Positions 55,701 to 63,983 of a DNA stretch of 64,000 nucleotides are shown piece after piece. Both the position numbers and the translations under genes were made by a program. Below the pieces are notes generated by a model. The model did no database searches. It had not been told where the DNA came from and was given only the letters and a program-made list of their open reading frames with translations. How positions within the stretch are numbered: position 1 is the stretch's first letter; each line of letters opens with the position of its first letter. The DNA is taken from positions 1-64,000 of the forward strand of contig CAZBMZ010000032.1 of assembly GCA_964492845.1 (NCBI GenBank). Direction: 5' to 3'. Source of the DNA: JADJPF01 sp964492845. GTDB lineage: Bacteria > Acidobacteriota > Blastocatellia > Chloracidobacteriales > JADJPF01.

Positions 55701-56190
55701 TATATTCCATTACCAAATAAGGAAAGTCATCTTCTGTTGTACCGCCGTCTAGCAATTTGGCAATGTTAGGGTGGTCTAAAGTAGCTAGAATTTGACGTTC
55801 AGTTAAAAAGCGACGTAAAACAAAATCAACTTTTATGCCAGAAACTAGCTTTATTGCTACTTGTTTTTTATATTGGTCATCGGCTCGTGTAGCTAAATAA
55901 ACAACTCCCATTCCTCCCCGTCCAAGTTCGCGTTCAACTTGATAGGGGCCTATTTTCTTTTCTACCCAAGTATTATCTATTGTAGCTAAAGCACTTCCTA
56001 AAGTTGCTTTATAAGCAGGTTCCTCAATAAAATCTCCTGCCGCTTCATGAGCTTGAATTAAGGCTTCTACCTCTTGACGAATAAAAGTATTAGGGCAAGT
56101 TTTGGCTAAAAATTCTGCTCTTTTATTTGCTTCACAATCTAGTGCAGAATTAAAAATCTCTTTTACCTTATACCAGTCCGTTTGGTTCAT
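52735..56190 (-). CDS. Transmembrane Ser/Thr kinase with large TPR periplasmic part
   Basis: An 1151-aa protein. Residues about 80-390 form a kinase domain with GRGGMGVVYLA, VAIK, HRDIKPSN, DFGIAKLLN and MTPEYASPEQ, all catalytic residues kept. One membrane segment lies at about 402-425. The remainder (about 450-1140) is a long array of TPR-like repeats, several with an NPxxxxAxxxY pattern. Its ATG overlaps the sigma-gene stop as ATGA, so the two are translationally coupled. This sigma-kinase pair is typical of Acidobacteria and Planctomycetes. Confidence 0.9.
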   Translation of the reverse strand: MNQTDWYKVKEIFNSALDCEANKRAEFLAKTCPNTFIRQEVEALIQAHEAAGDFIEEPAYKATLGSALATIDNTWVEKKIGPYQVERELGRGGMGVVYLATRADDQYKKQVAIKLVSGIKVDFVLRRFLTERQILATLDHPNIAKLLDGGTTEDDFPYLVMEYIDGQPILEYCDEKQLSIIERLKLFCDVCSAIQYAHQNLVIHRDIKPSNILVTPEGSPKLLDFGIAKLLNPELCLHEVDQTMTLMRLMTPEYASPEQIRGDKVTIATDIYSLGVLLYELLTGHRPYRLGECSLMEAERIVCETDPEIPSAKVTKPIATSTKKFFMDADKLSKARNSDPKQLRRILSGDLDNIVMMALRKEPNRRYVSAEQLAADITRYISGFPVIAHKNTFFYRAEKFFNRNKLSIAFSFVIFCVVIMLGSMWLNATWQAKERARLAHQFGRKAKEVEEFLRFARTLPLHDINREKEVIKSQIGQLLVESSQAGKLGQGISQYAIGYGYLSLQDYENANKYLQQAWDYGYRDPELTYALGTCLGALYQKNLLEVERTQNKDLQEARRKDVEQKYLQPALSYLKMSEPIAAEKANYLKALIYFYEKRYLEAIAEANNVFTQAPWFYEAQKLVADSYLAIGSEAFIKSDHEKTLKNLSNAQESYLVAAEVARSDSNIFLGISDSWLRILETKLIQGQNGQEAFNNTINAAKQALDIDPKNSDTYATLIRSYLRHTENLIEKGLDPNENFEKVAQLTKQAESLAVADAKVLNMAGGVYIKMATYQINKGLDPELAFEKALFYFGRSVEIDSKASNVYSNIANVYSIKARYLSNYLSEFGEKTNHLLGKAIENYQKAITLQPNEFIRAQYYANLAVVYSSKLDNAIGQGIDPEAFLKESVSNYQKALELNPKYSRGYLNMGIDFMSKADYEYRQKRNPIAWLRKSEVNINKCLSLMPKNLIAHQSLVYIYMLEIKYLIEENKDIEKLLNNAHQYIDKSLLINSGAGNQETYAYWMNIELALAQKQIKFNLNPEKHFLKTQELLNKTLILNPRHNATNKVGMEFYYNYAKWQINNKINPNKDISFGLNLIEKFLEFNPSDPFTIAIQGAFFLLEAKLSTDKNKQSILLTEAVNKIETAIKKNPLLKLEYEPVLREAEEQIKGLK

Positions 56191-56759
56191 AGCTGTATTT
56201 TTTCTATAGTTTTATAAAGCCAAGCCCTAGCCATTACCCATTCCCTTTTTACTGTTGCTGGAGAAAGGTTTAAGATTTCGGCAGTTTCTTCTATGGTTAA
56301 ACCACCAAAAAAGCGCATTTCAATAATTTGGCCTTGTCGAGCATCTATGTTTGATAACTCTGTTAGAGCTTGATCTAGGGCAAGAAGATCTAAGTTTTTG
56401 CTATTTGTTTGAGCAACTAGATTTTCATCTAGTGTCAATAAAGTTCTATCTCCTCCACGTTTTGCAGTAGCTACACTGCGTGCATGATCTACCATAATTC
56501 GCCGCATCATTTTTGCTGCAATAGCAAAAAAATGAGCGCGATTTTGCCAAGATACGTTTTGATCTATTAATTTTAAGTATGCCTCATGTACTAGGGCGGT
56601 TGCTTGTAGAGTATGACTAGATCTTTCACTCCTTAAAAAATGCCCTGCTAATCGGCGTAGTTCTTGATAAACAAGCGGGAGTAGTTCATCTAAAGCGTCT
56701 TTATCTCCATTACTCCAATTAATCAACAAGTTAGTGATATTTTGCTCATTTGTTGCCAT
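56187..56759 (-). CDS. ECF-like sigma factor coupled to the kinase-TPR gene
   Basis: A 190-aa protein starting at ATG 56759 (an upstream start would add 22 residues with no homology). The region-2-like part has AHFFAIAAKMMRRIMVDHARS, region 4 ITIEETAEILNLSPATVKREW-like residues. The family (sigma with H-D-H-A-R) is specific to Acidobacteria/Planctomycetes-type genomes. Stop and next start overlap by four bases. Confidence 0.9.
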   Translation of the reverse strand: MATNEQNITNLLINWSNGDKDALDELLPLVYQELRRLAGHFLRSERSSHTLQATALVHEAYLKLIDQNVSWQNRAHFFAIAAKMMRRIMVDHARSVATAKRGGDRTLLTLDENLVAQTNSKNLDLLALDQALTELSNIDARQGQIIEMRFFGGLTIEETAEILNLSPATVKREWVMARAWLYKTIEKIQL

Positions 56760-56985
56760 AAATTTTTGTGAGGAAAAACTAAGAATTGATTTTGTCAAAT
56801 AAGTATTTTTATTAAATATTAGCAACTTTGCAACTAAGAAGTTTAGATATCTTTTAGCTTAAAAAACAATTTCCTTATTTCGGAAAAATCTTTCTAAAAC
56901 TGGGAAAATTTTTGAGCCTTTTTTTTAACCCTTTGCGCGTAGTAGGGCAGAACAAATTAAATTATATTAAATGGAGTATTTTATT

Positions 56986-58209
56986 ATGGCATTCGGATTT
57001 AACAAAATTAACACAAATAATATTGATAGATTTACAAATATTAACAACCTACAAAATAAACCAACCACAAATATTAACAAACCACAAATTGACCTTACTA
57101 ACAGTGTTTTTAATGCTGCACGTCCTCAAAATATGGCTCCCGGCGGTCTAGCTCGCTCAATGGATGTCAATACTCAACAACTTATGGCACAACTAAGCGA
57201 CAATATCCAGCCAAAAGTTGATGCTACAATTTCTGATAGTTGGGAAGAATTTAAGGAATTTAAGCCTGTTAAAGATGGTGTATCAAATATTTTGTCTGTC
57301 CCATCTTCCTTTGGAAGTGATAATAACCCTACTGTAACAGGCGGAGAAATGGGATTTACTGTTTACTCTCAAGAAGGTTTTGAAAATAGTGACCTTAAAA
57401 TTACTTTAACTTATCTCACTCCTCCAAGTCGTGAAGTTGCTGTAGGAACATTATTTGACGCTACAAAAGGTGATCAATTGACTCCAGATAGCTATGGTGC
57501 GGCTAGTTTGTTTACATCTATCAAAGACAGCAATCTTGATACAATAAAATCACTAGTTCGGGAAGGTGGCGGTTTCTTTGTTTTGAAAGTTGAAGGCTCT
57601 CAACCACCTGATGCTAAAGTAGCAATGCTAGGAATGGAACTCTTTGGAGCAACTCAAACTTATGACCGAAATATTGCTAGCGGTCTTTCTATTAATTCTA
57701 ATAGTCCAGCAGATAAATTTAATGTGTCAATTTTACAATACAGATTAGTTGAATTAGGTTTCTTAAATAAAAGCGATATTCAAGGAGTTGATCCTATTAC
57801 TAATCAAACCTATAACTATGTTGGAAGTTTTGGGCCAAAAACCGAAGCAGCACTTAAAGAGTTTCAAACCCAAGCAGGAATAGAACCTACTGGAACTACT
57901 ACAGCTAAAACCGTACAAGCTTTAAGTATTGTTGGCTTAAAAGAAGGCGATAAAGGCGAACTAGTAGGAACATTGCAACAATTCTTAAGAACCCATAGCA
58001 ATATTTCTTCTACAGTAATTGATAGAGCTAAAGATGAAAATGGAGTGCCGATATTTACTAGAGAGATGGAACAAGCAATTAAAGCTATTCAAAGACGTTT
58101 TGACCCATTTACCCAAGTCAATGGAGAAGTAACACCTTTTGTTTATCGAGTGTTGTTTAATCCTGGATTACCATTACCTGGGTCTGGAACTTTTCATAGT
58201 ACAGTTTAA
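56986..58209 (+). CDS. Protein with two C-terminal peptidoglycan-binding domains
   Basis: A protein of 407 aa from ATG 56986 with GGAG upstream (an ATG at 56971 lies on that site). It has no signal peptide; the N-terminus is Asn-rich. About 60-225 is an unassigned beta-rich domain. PG_binding_1 domains follow at about 240-310 (ILQYRLVELGFL ... FGPKTEAALKEFQ) and about 325-400, the latter degenerate. The lack of a signal suggests a non-classical route or a role inside. Followed by a terminator. Confidence 0.8.
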   Translation: MAFGFNKINTNNIDRFTNINNLQNKPTTNINKPQIDLTNSVFNAARPQNMAPGGLARSMDVNTQQLMAQLSDNIQPKVDATISDSWEEFKEFKPVKDGVSNILSVPSSFGSDNNPTVTGGEMGFTVYSQEGFENSDLKITLTYLTPPSREVAVGTLFDATKGDQLTPDSYGAASLFTSIKDSNLDTIKSLVREGGGFFVLKVEGSQPPDAKVAMLGMELFGATQTYDRNIASGLSINSNSPADKFNVSILQYRLVELGFLNKSDIQGVDPITNQTYNYVGSFGPKTEAALKEFQTQAGIEPTGTTTAKTVQALSIVGLKEGDKGELVGTLQQFLRTHSNISSTVIDRAKDENGVPIFTREMEQAIKAIQRRFDPFTQVNGEVTPFVYRVLFNPGLPLPGSGTFHSTV

Positions 58210-58248
58210 CCCACTTTTTCAAGTGCTTAGACGATTTTCCTTAGTTTA

Positions 58249-58285
58249 TCTTGGCCTTACCAAAATAATTTGATAAGGCCAAATT
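58249..58285. terminator. Terminator
   Basis: TTGGCCTTA pairs with TAAGGCCAA around an AT-rich loop and is followed by ATTTATTTT. Confidence 0.8.
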
Positions 58286-58308
58286 TATTTTAAAGAGAAT
58301 TTTACAAA

Positions 58309-58719
58309 TTAACAGGCTTTCTTAAGGTTACTTAAACTGTTATCTTGATAATCTAAAATAGAAAAATTTAATATTTTTGTGGTATACCAAACTTTAACAG
58401 GAGCATCTGCAATTACTTCATTAAGACAAATTGCAAGTCTATCACCACGATTAATAGCTTTAGGAGAAAGCCCTTTTTCATTTAAGACTAAAACTCCAAC
58501 TTTGCAACCTAGCAAGTCTTTTTGACCTGCAATAACATACCAAAGTGGAAAATCTTCTGTAGTTTGCCCTACTTTAAGAAAACAATAGGTACTATTTTCT
58601 GTAATAACTTCAAAGCTGCGAATATTACTATCTGCTAATAAAATTTCAGAAGCAAAAGTTTGTTTTGGAAAGGGGAAAATACTAGTTTTATTAGTTTTAT
58701 TAATTGATATTGTCTGCAT
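58309..58719 (-). CDS. Hypothetical protein downstream of the vault-protein gene
   Basis: A 136-aa soluble, beta-rich protein without recognised motif (contains FPLWYVIAGQKDLLGC and NRGDRLAICLNEVI). A strong TAGGAG precedes it. It is on the same strand as the vault-protein gene but a terminator lies between, so linkage is only positional. Confidence 0.65.
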   Translation of the reverse strand: MQTISINKTNKTSIFPFPKQTFASEILLADSNIRSFEVITENSTYCFLKVGQTTEDFPLWYVIAGQKDLLGCKVGVLVLNEKGLSPKAINRGDRLAICLNEVIADAPVKVWYTTKILNFSILDYQDNSLSNLKKAC

Positions 58720-58822
58720 AAATCTATACTCCTATAACATTATTTTTTAGTTGTAGATGCGTTTATGCAGAAAAATCCGCCTTTTTTTAACAAGAAATTT
58801 TTAATATTTTTCCGGCAAATAA

Positions 58823-58851
58823 AACAGGCTAACTTTAGAAGTTAACCTGTT
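58823..58851. terminator. Bidirectional terminator after the vault-protein gene
   Basis: AACAGGCTAACTT / AAGTTAACCTGTT with loop TAG; T-rich on both sides. Confidence 0.85.
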
Positions 58852-58876
58852 TATTTTGAATAGTTAAAATTTTTAA

Positions 58877-61174
58877 TTATTTTTTCTTTTCGTCTGATGG
58901 CTTTTGTAATTGACCTAGTGCTTTAGCATTACCATCATTGTCCAGATTTATACCTATAGGCAAGCCTTTTAATAAGCGTTGAACCACCTCTGCCACGCTT
59001 TCACCACCAAGTATTGCTAGAGGAGAAAGATTTTTTGTTAGTTCTGTAGCAAGTTGTTGATCCCCCAACACTTTTAAAGTTGTAACAAGTTCTGGTGCTA
59101 AGGCAGCCATTTCTTCCTTAAAAGCGGCTACTTTACCAGCTAAGATATGTTGGTCTACTTCAGCTTGTTGTTTTGCTAGTCCAATTTGCGTGCTAGTAGT
59201 AATTTCCATTGCTTCAGCCCTATTTTTAGCCTTACCAACAATATCTAGCTTATCAGTATCAATATTAAGTTGTGCTTTAGTAAGGACTAGTTCTTTTTTA
59301 ACATTTTCAAGTGCAATAGCTTTTTCTACTGTAGCCATTTGGGTTTGATAAATTTGTTGGTTTACTTCTTCTTTAATTTTTTCACTATTTAAGCGCATAT
59401 ACTCTTGTTTGCTATTAACTTCAAAAACAATTGCTGTTCGTTGGGCATCAGAAAGTAACTTATTAACATCTGCGTCCAAAATCTTAACGTCCAAAACTTC
59501 CACATCATAAACCCACATATTATTTTCTTCAAAAAGCCGCCCAACACGCTTTCCTTCTCGCTTGTCGCCTAAAATAGCAGCACGAATTATTTCTGTACTA
59601 TTAGCATGAAAAGCATCTATAGAGGTATTTCTTACAGTCCCACGAACAATTGAGCCTAAATGGTCACAAAGTAATCCTACATAATTTTTTACATTAAACC
59701 ATTTTTCATCCTCTTGATCTCCCTTGCTAAGAAAAGAAACTCGGTAGGAAAGTAAAACTTCTAACTCTACATGGTCGCTAGTTTTAACCCTAACAATATC
59801 TGAAACCTTATTACCATCTTTTTGTAAAAAACAAGTTGTAAGCAAATATTCATCCGTTTTTGGTTTACCTGTAGAAAGTCGTAAAACTTCCAAGTCTTCA
59901 TCATAGTCTAAAATGCGTGTTTGGGGCCCTTTTACAACTTCCCGCTTATTTTTTGCAGTTACTAGCACAGCAAAACTTGGAGGAATATAAATTGAAATAG
60001 CTTTAGTCGTGTCATACTCAGCCGCTTTTGGGCCTATGACATTAGCAAACCGCTGTACAGCAATACTTTTTTTTCCTCGTTTTTCCTCCATTTCAGCTTG
60101 TGACATCATATTTTGTGCAGGCACAAGCTGGGAATTTCGCTCGATAAGCCCATAAAGTCGCATAGTTTCTTTGTCCAGTTGTCGAGTAATGATGTCTACT
60201 TTTGTAGGATCTGGTAAGTAGTTCTTTGGCCCTACTTCTGTAGAAATTCTTCCTGTTTCAATTTCCCTTACGTAAATTCCTTCTTTTTCTGCAATTGGGA
60301 TAGAATAAACCTCACTAATTACTTCTAAATTTTCACTAGGAAAGAAAAACCCTTCTCTATCTTTAAGAAAAATTTCTTGTCCAGCCGTGTAAGAACCTAG
60401 TGGGATTTGATCCTTACCATCAGATTGAAAATCCTTTACCACCTGGACATGTAGCCCCATATTTTTTCTTAAATGATGTGCCTTAAATACTCGTTCTTCA
60501 TCTTTTTCTACAAATTCTTCAGTAGCTTCTGGAAATACTACTGCCGGGCCTCTAAAATAAGTCTTCTTACCATTTGGAGAAAGTAAAATACAGTATTCTC
60601 CATCAAGTAAAGTAACAGCACTACGTACATAATCATCTTTTTCATCTGGAACAACTTCTAGACCTGTTTTAGAAATATAAAAACTAACATCTATACCTTT
60701 AATAACTTTTTCTGTACCAATAGGACTATTATCATCTTCTACCTTATCATAAACTCTTACTACTAAATACTGGTCTTCTCTTAATTCATGACCATCAATT
60801 ACTTCTGCCATTTGTCCGGGCCAGAGTGGAAAAGCTGCTGGGCCAGAAACAACAATTTTTCTACCTATAAGTAATTCTATGGAATAATTAGCTCCCTTAA
60901 TTGGTTTTGCGCTAGTATCTTTAGGAGGATTTTCTAAAATTATATATTTTGAGGAAGAAGCAATAATAAAAGGTTTTACTCCAACACCTCCTTCTTCTCC
61001 TCGAATTGGGACAAACCTACCTTCATAATATTCAACTAAGCGTTCTGTATTGGAAAGACTGATTTTAGTAGGGCCTACATAAAGAATAATGTCTCCTTTA
61101 GTTAGGTCTTGCACATAAGCATATTCGTTAGGAGCAACTAAAATATCGCGTTCCCGAACATCTCTTTCTGCCAT
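58877..61174 (-). CDS. Major vault protein homologue (bacterial MVP)
   Basis: A 765-aa protein matching eukaryotic MVP (about 890 aa) domain for domain. Residues 8-390 hold six or seven vault repeats; the first has APNEYAYVQDLTKGDIILYV then VGP, and the last has EKEGIYVREIETGRISTEVG, close to the EGIYV-TG pattern of MVP repeat 8. The SPFH-like shoulder (about 395-585) has WFNVKNYVG, SIVRGTV and AFHANSTEIIRAAILG, which align with the FVGDAC, SRVRGAV and DFHKNSARIIRTAVFG segments of human MVP. About 586-680 is the long cap helix and 683-745 matches the cap ring. MVP assembles hollow vault shells; this one may too. Stand-alone gene with AAGGA. Confidence 0.93.
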   Translation of the reverse strand: MAERDVRERDILVAPNEYAYVQDLTKGDIILYVGPTKISLSNTERLVEYYEGRFVPIRGEEGGVGVKPFIIASSSKYIILENPPKDTSAKPIKGANYSIELLIGRKIVVSGPAAFPLWPGQMAEVIDGHELREDQYLVVRVYDKVEDDNSPIGTEKVIKGIDVSFYISKTGLEVVPDEKDDYVRSAVTLLDGEYCILLSPNGKKTYFRGPAVVFPEATEEFVEKDEERVFKAHHLRKNMGLHVQVVKDFQSDGKDQIPLGSYTAGQEIFLKDREGFFFPSENLEVISEVYSIPIAEKEGIYVREIETGRISTEVGPKNYLPDPTKVDIITRQLDKETMRLYGLIERNSQLVPAQNMMSQAEMEEKRGKKSIAVQRFANVIGPKAAEYDTTKAISIYIPPSFAVLVTAKNKREVVKGPQTRILDYDEDLEVLRLSTGKPKTDEYLLTTCFLQKDGNKVSDIVRVKTSDHVELEVLLSYRVSFLSKGDQEDEKWFNVKNYVGLLCDHLGSIVRGTVRNTSIDAFHANSTEIIRAAILGDKREGKRVGRLFEENNMWVYDVEVLDVKILDADVNKLLSDAQRTAIVFEVNSKQEYMRLNSEKIKEEVNQQIYQTQMATVEKAIALENVKKELVLTKAQLNIDTDKLDIVGKAKNRAEAMEITTSTQIGLAKQQAEVDQHILAGKVAAFKEEMAALAPELVTTLKVLGDQQLATELTKNLSPLAILGGESVAEVVQRLLKGLPIGINLDNDGNAKALGQLQKPSDEKKK

Positions 61175-61404
61175 AAAAAATCCTTTCTTAATAGTAAAAA
61201 TTTAGAGAATAAAGTCTAAGGCTTAACTATTATGGAAGTGATAATTTAATAAAGCAAGGTTGGAAAAAACAAAAATATTTTTTATAATTTTCTGCTTTTT
61301 GTTTTTATTAATTCTAATGGTTGACTTTAATTGACTCTTTGTAGCTTTCGGCATTACTATAAACAATTCATATATATAAGACTTAATTTCTTTAGGAGAT
61401 TTTA
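61175..61404. other. Divergent promoter region of the vault-protein gene and the aldo/keto reductase
   Basis: About 230 AT-rich bases without a gene; promoters for both strands must lie here. No clear operator recognised. Confidence 0.4.
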
Positions 61405-62508
61405 ATGAGGTCGGGAGCAACTTTAGCTGCAACTGCGGCTTATTGTGAAAAAATACCCCAAGCCCAACCAGGACATTTTCGTCAAGAACAAAATCTTTGG
61501 TTTTCTTCTATAGGATTAGGTACTTATCTGGGTCAGCCTAGTGAAATAACTGATTTAGCTTATCAACTTGCTATTACTAGAGCAGTTGAGCTTGGTTGTA
61601 ATGTTTTAGATTCAGCAATTAATTATCGTAGCCAACGTAGTGAGCGAATTATTGGAACAACTCTAAAGCAACTTTTCCAACAAGATAAAATAAGTAGAGA
61701 AGAAATTATTATTGCTACAAAAGGTGGTTTTCTTCCATTTGATTCAAAAGCAGCACCAGATCCTTATCAATACCGACAAAAGCAATTTATTGATACAGGT
61801 ATAATTACTCAAAATGATATTGTAGCTGATTGTCATTGTATGACCCCAGCTTATTTAGAAAATCAGCTAGAGCAAAGTTTACAAAACTTAAATGTTGATA
61901 AGATTGATATTTATTACTTACATAATCCAGAAACTCAATTACAAGAAATTAGTCGCTCAGAATTTTATCATCGTATTCGACTAGCATTTGAATTATTAGA
62001 AAAAAAGATATCTGATGGAAAAATAGCTTTTTATGGTACTTCTACTTGGAATGGCTACCGTCAAATGTCAAATACTAGAGAGTTTTTAGATTTAACTGAT
62101 CTAGTAAATATAGCTAAGGAAATAGCAGGGGAAAATCATCATTTTCGTTTTATCCAATTGCCATATAATTTAGCTATGCCAGAAGCTTTTACCATTACTA
62201 ATCAAACTATTGATGATACCAAATATTGTGTTCTAGAAGCTGCCAAACACCATGGTTTAACAGTAATGTCTTCTGCTTCAATCTTGCAATCTCGACTAGC
62301 TCATAATTTACCTAGAGAGCTTAAAGTTCATTTTCCTGGCTTAAAAACCGATGCTCAACGTTCAATCCAATTTGTACGCTCAACTCCGGGAGTAACCACG
62401 GCTTTAGTAGGAATGAGTCAAAAACCGCATGTAGAGGAAAATCTTTCTACAGCATCAATATCTCCAATTGCACAAAAAGAGTTTTTAGAACTTTTTGAAG
62501 TTATTTAA
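61405..62508 (+). CDS. Aldo/keto reductase
   Basis: A 367-aa NADPH-dependent oxidoreductase with the TIM-barrel catalytic set: Asp in NVLDSAINY with Tyr at its end, Lys in IIIATKGGF, His in IYYLHNPE, and C-terminal cofactor motif VRSTPGVTTALVGMS. A small N-terminal extension (1-30) precedes the barrel. Substrate unknown. Confidence 0.92.
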   Translation: MRSGATLAATAAYCEKIPQAQPGHFRQEQNLWFSSIGLGTYLGQPSEITDLAYQLAITRAVELGCNVLDSAINYRSQRSERIIGTTLKQLFQQDKISREEIIIATKGGFLPFDSKAAPDPYQYRQKQFIDTGIITQNDIVADCHCMTPAYLENQLEQSLQNLNVDKIDIYYLHNPETQLQEISRSEFYHRIRLAFELLEKKISDGKIAFYGTSTWNGYRQMSNTREFLDLTDLVNIAKEIAGENHHFRFIQLPYNLAMPEAFTITNQTIDDTKYCVLEAAKHHGLTVMSSASILQSRLAHNLPRELKVHFPGLKTDAQRSIQFVRSTPGVTTALVGMSQKPHVEENLSTASISPIAQKEFLELFEVI

Positions 62509-62544
62509 CTTATTTATCGCAAATCTGTGATGAAAGGCCATTAA

Positions 62545-63708
62545 ATGTCACAAAAGAAAATACTTATCCTTACCTCTGACAGTGGTGGTGGTCATACTTC
62601 GGCTGCTCATGCTATTGAAGCAGGGTTAGGAATGTTTGCCGGTCGCCTCTCTTATTTAGTAGAAATTTCCCGTATTGTTGAAGATTCTAGTTATGTCACA
62701 CGGCAATCTATCAATTTTTATAATTTCTTACTTCGTCATTATCAGTCCTATGTTAAATATTATCATTGGGCTATACATCAATTTAATCTGGATCGCTCTC
62801 TTTACAGATTTTACCGTAAATATATAAGTCAAACTGTAGACCGTTTTTGTCCTAATGTAATTGTATCGGTACATCCAATGGTGCAATATGGAATTGCTCG
62901 TATTTTAGAGGACTTAAAATTACTAGATCGAATCCCATTAGTTACTGTAGTAACAGATCCTTGTGGAAATTCATGGAAAGGTTGGGCAAATGAGCATGTA
63001 CAGCTTTATTTAGTGGCACATGAACAAGCTCGCCAAGAAATGATAACTTATGGTGTGAGTCCTGAGCGTATTCGTATTTGTGGTATGCCAATACATCCTA
63101 AATTCCAAAAAGCTAGCCAATTAGTACCAAGCGAAATGCGTCAAGAACTTGGCTTAGATCCTGATAAATTTACAGTTTTTATTAATGCAGGTTGGATTGG
63201 TGGTGGAAACGTTCCAAAAGTTTTTGCCCATTTAACTAACACTAACCTAGATATGCAGGCAATTTTCCTAGCAGGAAATAATCCAAAGCTAAAACAAGAA
63301 ATGGACAAACTTGCTGCTAATTCTCGTTTTCCTGTTAAAGTATTAGGTTATTCTAACAACATGGAACGACTAATGCGTTCAGCTAATGTAATGATTTCTA
63401 AAATAGGTGGTTTAACAACCTTTGAAGCTTTAGCTTGTCAATTACCAATTATTATGGATCATATTACTCCGCCAATGCCCCAAGAAGCTAATACAGCAGA
63501 TTTAATTGCTAGCCATAATGCGGGCCTAAGGCTTTGTCAAGTAAGCGATATAGTACCAATCCTAAAAAATCTTATTGATAATCAAAGTGACTGCCAAGCA
63601 ATGAGTGAAGCAGCACAAGAATTATCTACACCAGATGCTACTCAGCGCGTAGTAAGTGAAATTTCTAGTTTTTTCTTACCTAAGAAATCATTAATAGAAA
63701 CTATTTAA
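62545..63708 (+). CDS. MGDG-synthase-like glycosyltransferase (GT28)
   Basis: A 387-aa transferase. The N-terminal domain has the family motif DSGGGHTSAAHAIEAGL and VSVHPMVQYG; the C-terminal GT28 domain has INAGWIGGGN, GYSNNMERLMRSANVMISK and GGLTTFEALA, the nucleotide-sugar site. Such enzymes add galactose or glucose to diacylglycerol at the membrane. It is 6 bases before the HU gene. Confidence 0.9.
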   Translation: MSQKKILILTSDSGGGHTSAAHAIEAGLGMFAGRLSYLVEISRIVEDSSYVTRQSINFYNFLLRHYQSYVKYYHWAIHQFNLDRSLYRFYRKYISQTVDRFCPNVIVSVHPMVQYGIARILEDLKLLDRIPLVTVVTDPCGNSWKGWANEHVQLYLVAHEQARQEMITYGVSPERIRICGMPIHPKFQKASQLVPSEMRQELGLDPDKFTVFINAGWIGGGNVPKVFAHLTNTNLDMQAIFLAGNNPKLKQEMDKLAANSRFPVKVLGYSNNMERLMRSANVMISKIGGLTTFEALACQLPIIMDHITPPMPQEANTADLIASHNAGLRLCQVSDIVPILKNLIDNQSDCQAMSEAAQELSTPDATQRVVSEISSFFLPKKSLIETI

Positions 63709-63713
63709 TTTCT

Positions 63714-63983
63714 ATGAGCAAAAAAACTAACTTAATTGAAAAAGTAGCCCGTGATACAAATCTTTCGCTAGATTTAGCGGAACGGGCTATTAGTCTTATT
63801 TTAAGTGGTGTAGCAGAAGGGTTAAGAAAAGACGGGCAAGTTAGTTTAGGGGATTTTGGAGGTTTTAAGCTTTTTACTAAATCAGAAAATTCCCTAGAAA
63901 ATCCCTCATCATCAACTAGTAAAACCATAATTCAGTTTGCACCTAGTACTAAATTGCGCAATGTTATTAATAAAACAGAATAA
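63714..63983 (+). CDS. HU/IHF-family DNA-binding protein
   Basis: An 89-aa protein with the HU-like body (LIEKVARDTNLSLDLAERAI) and the conserved GQVSLGDFGGF turn; the beta-arm with a K-T-I-I-Q-F-A-P-S-T-K-L-R-N segment is somewhat shortened. It bends DNA. It follows the glycosyltransferase within the same transcript. Confidence 0.93.
   Translation: MSKKTNLIEKVARDTNLSLDLAERAISLILSGVAEGLRKDGQVSLGDFGGFKLFTKSENSLENPSSSTSKTIIQFAPSTKLRNVINKTE

Noticed and set aside
58877..61174. Flotillin or generic SPFH protein instead of vault protein
   Set aside because: There is no N-terminal membrane anchor; vault repeats precede the SPFH-like shoulder and the cap segments align with MVP.
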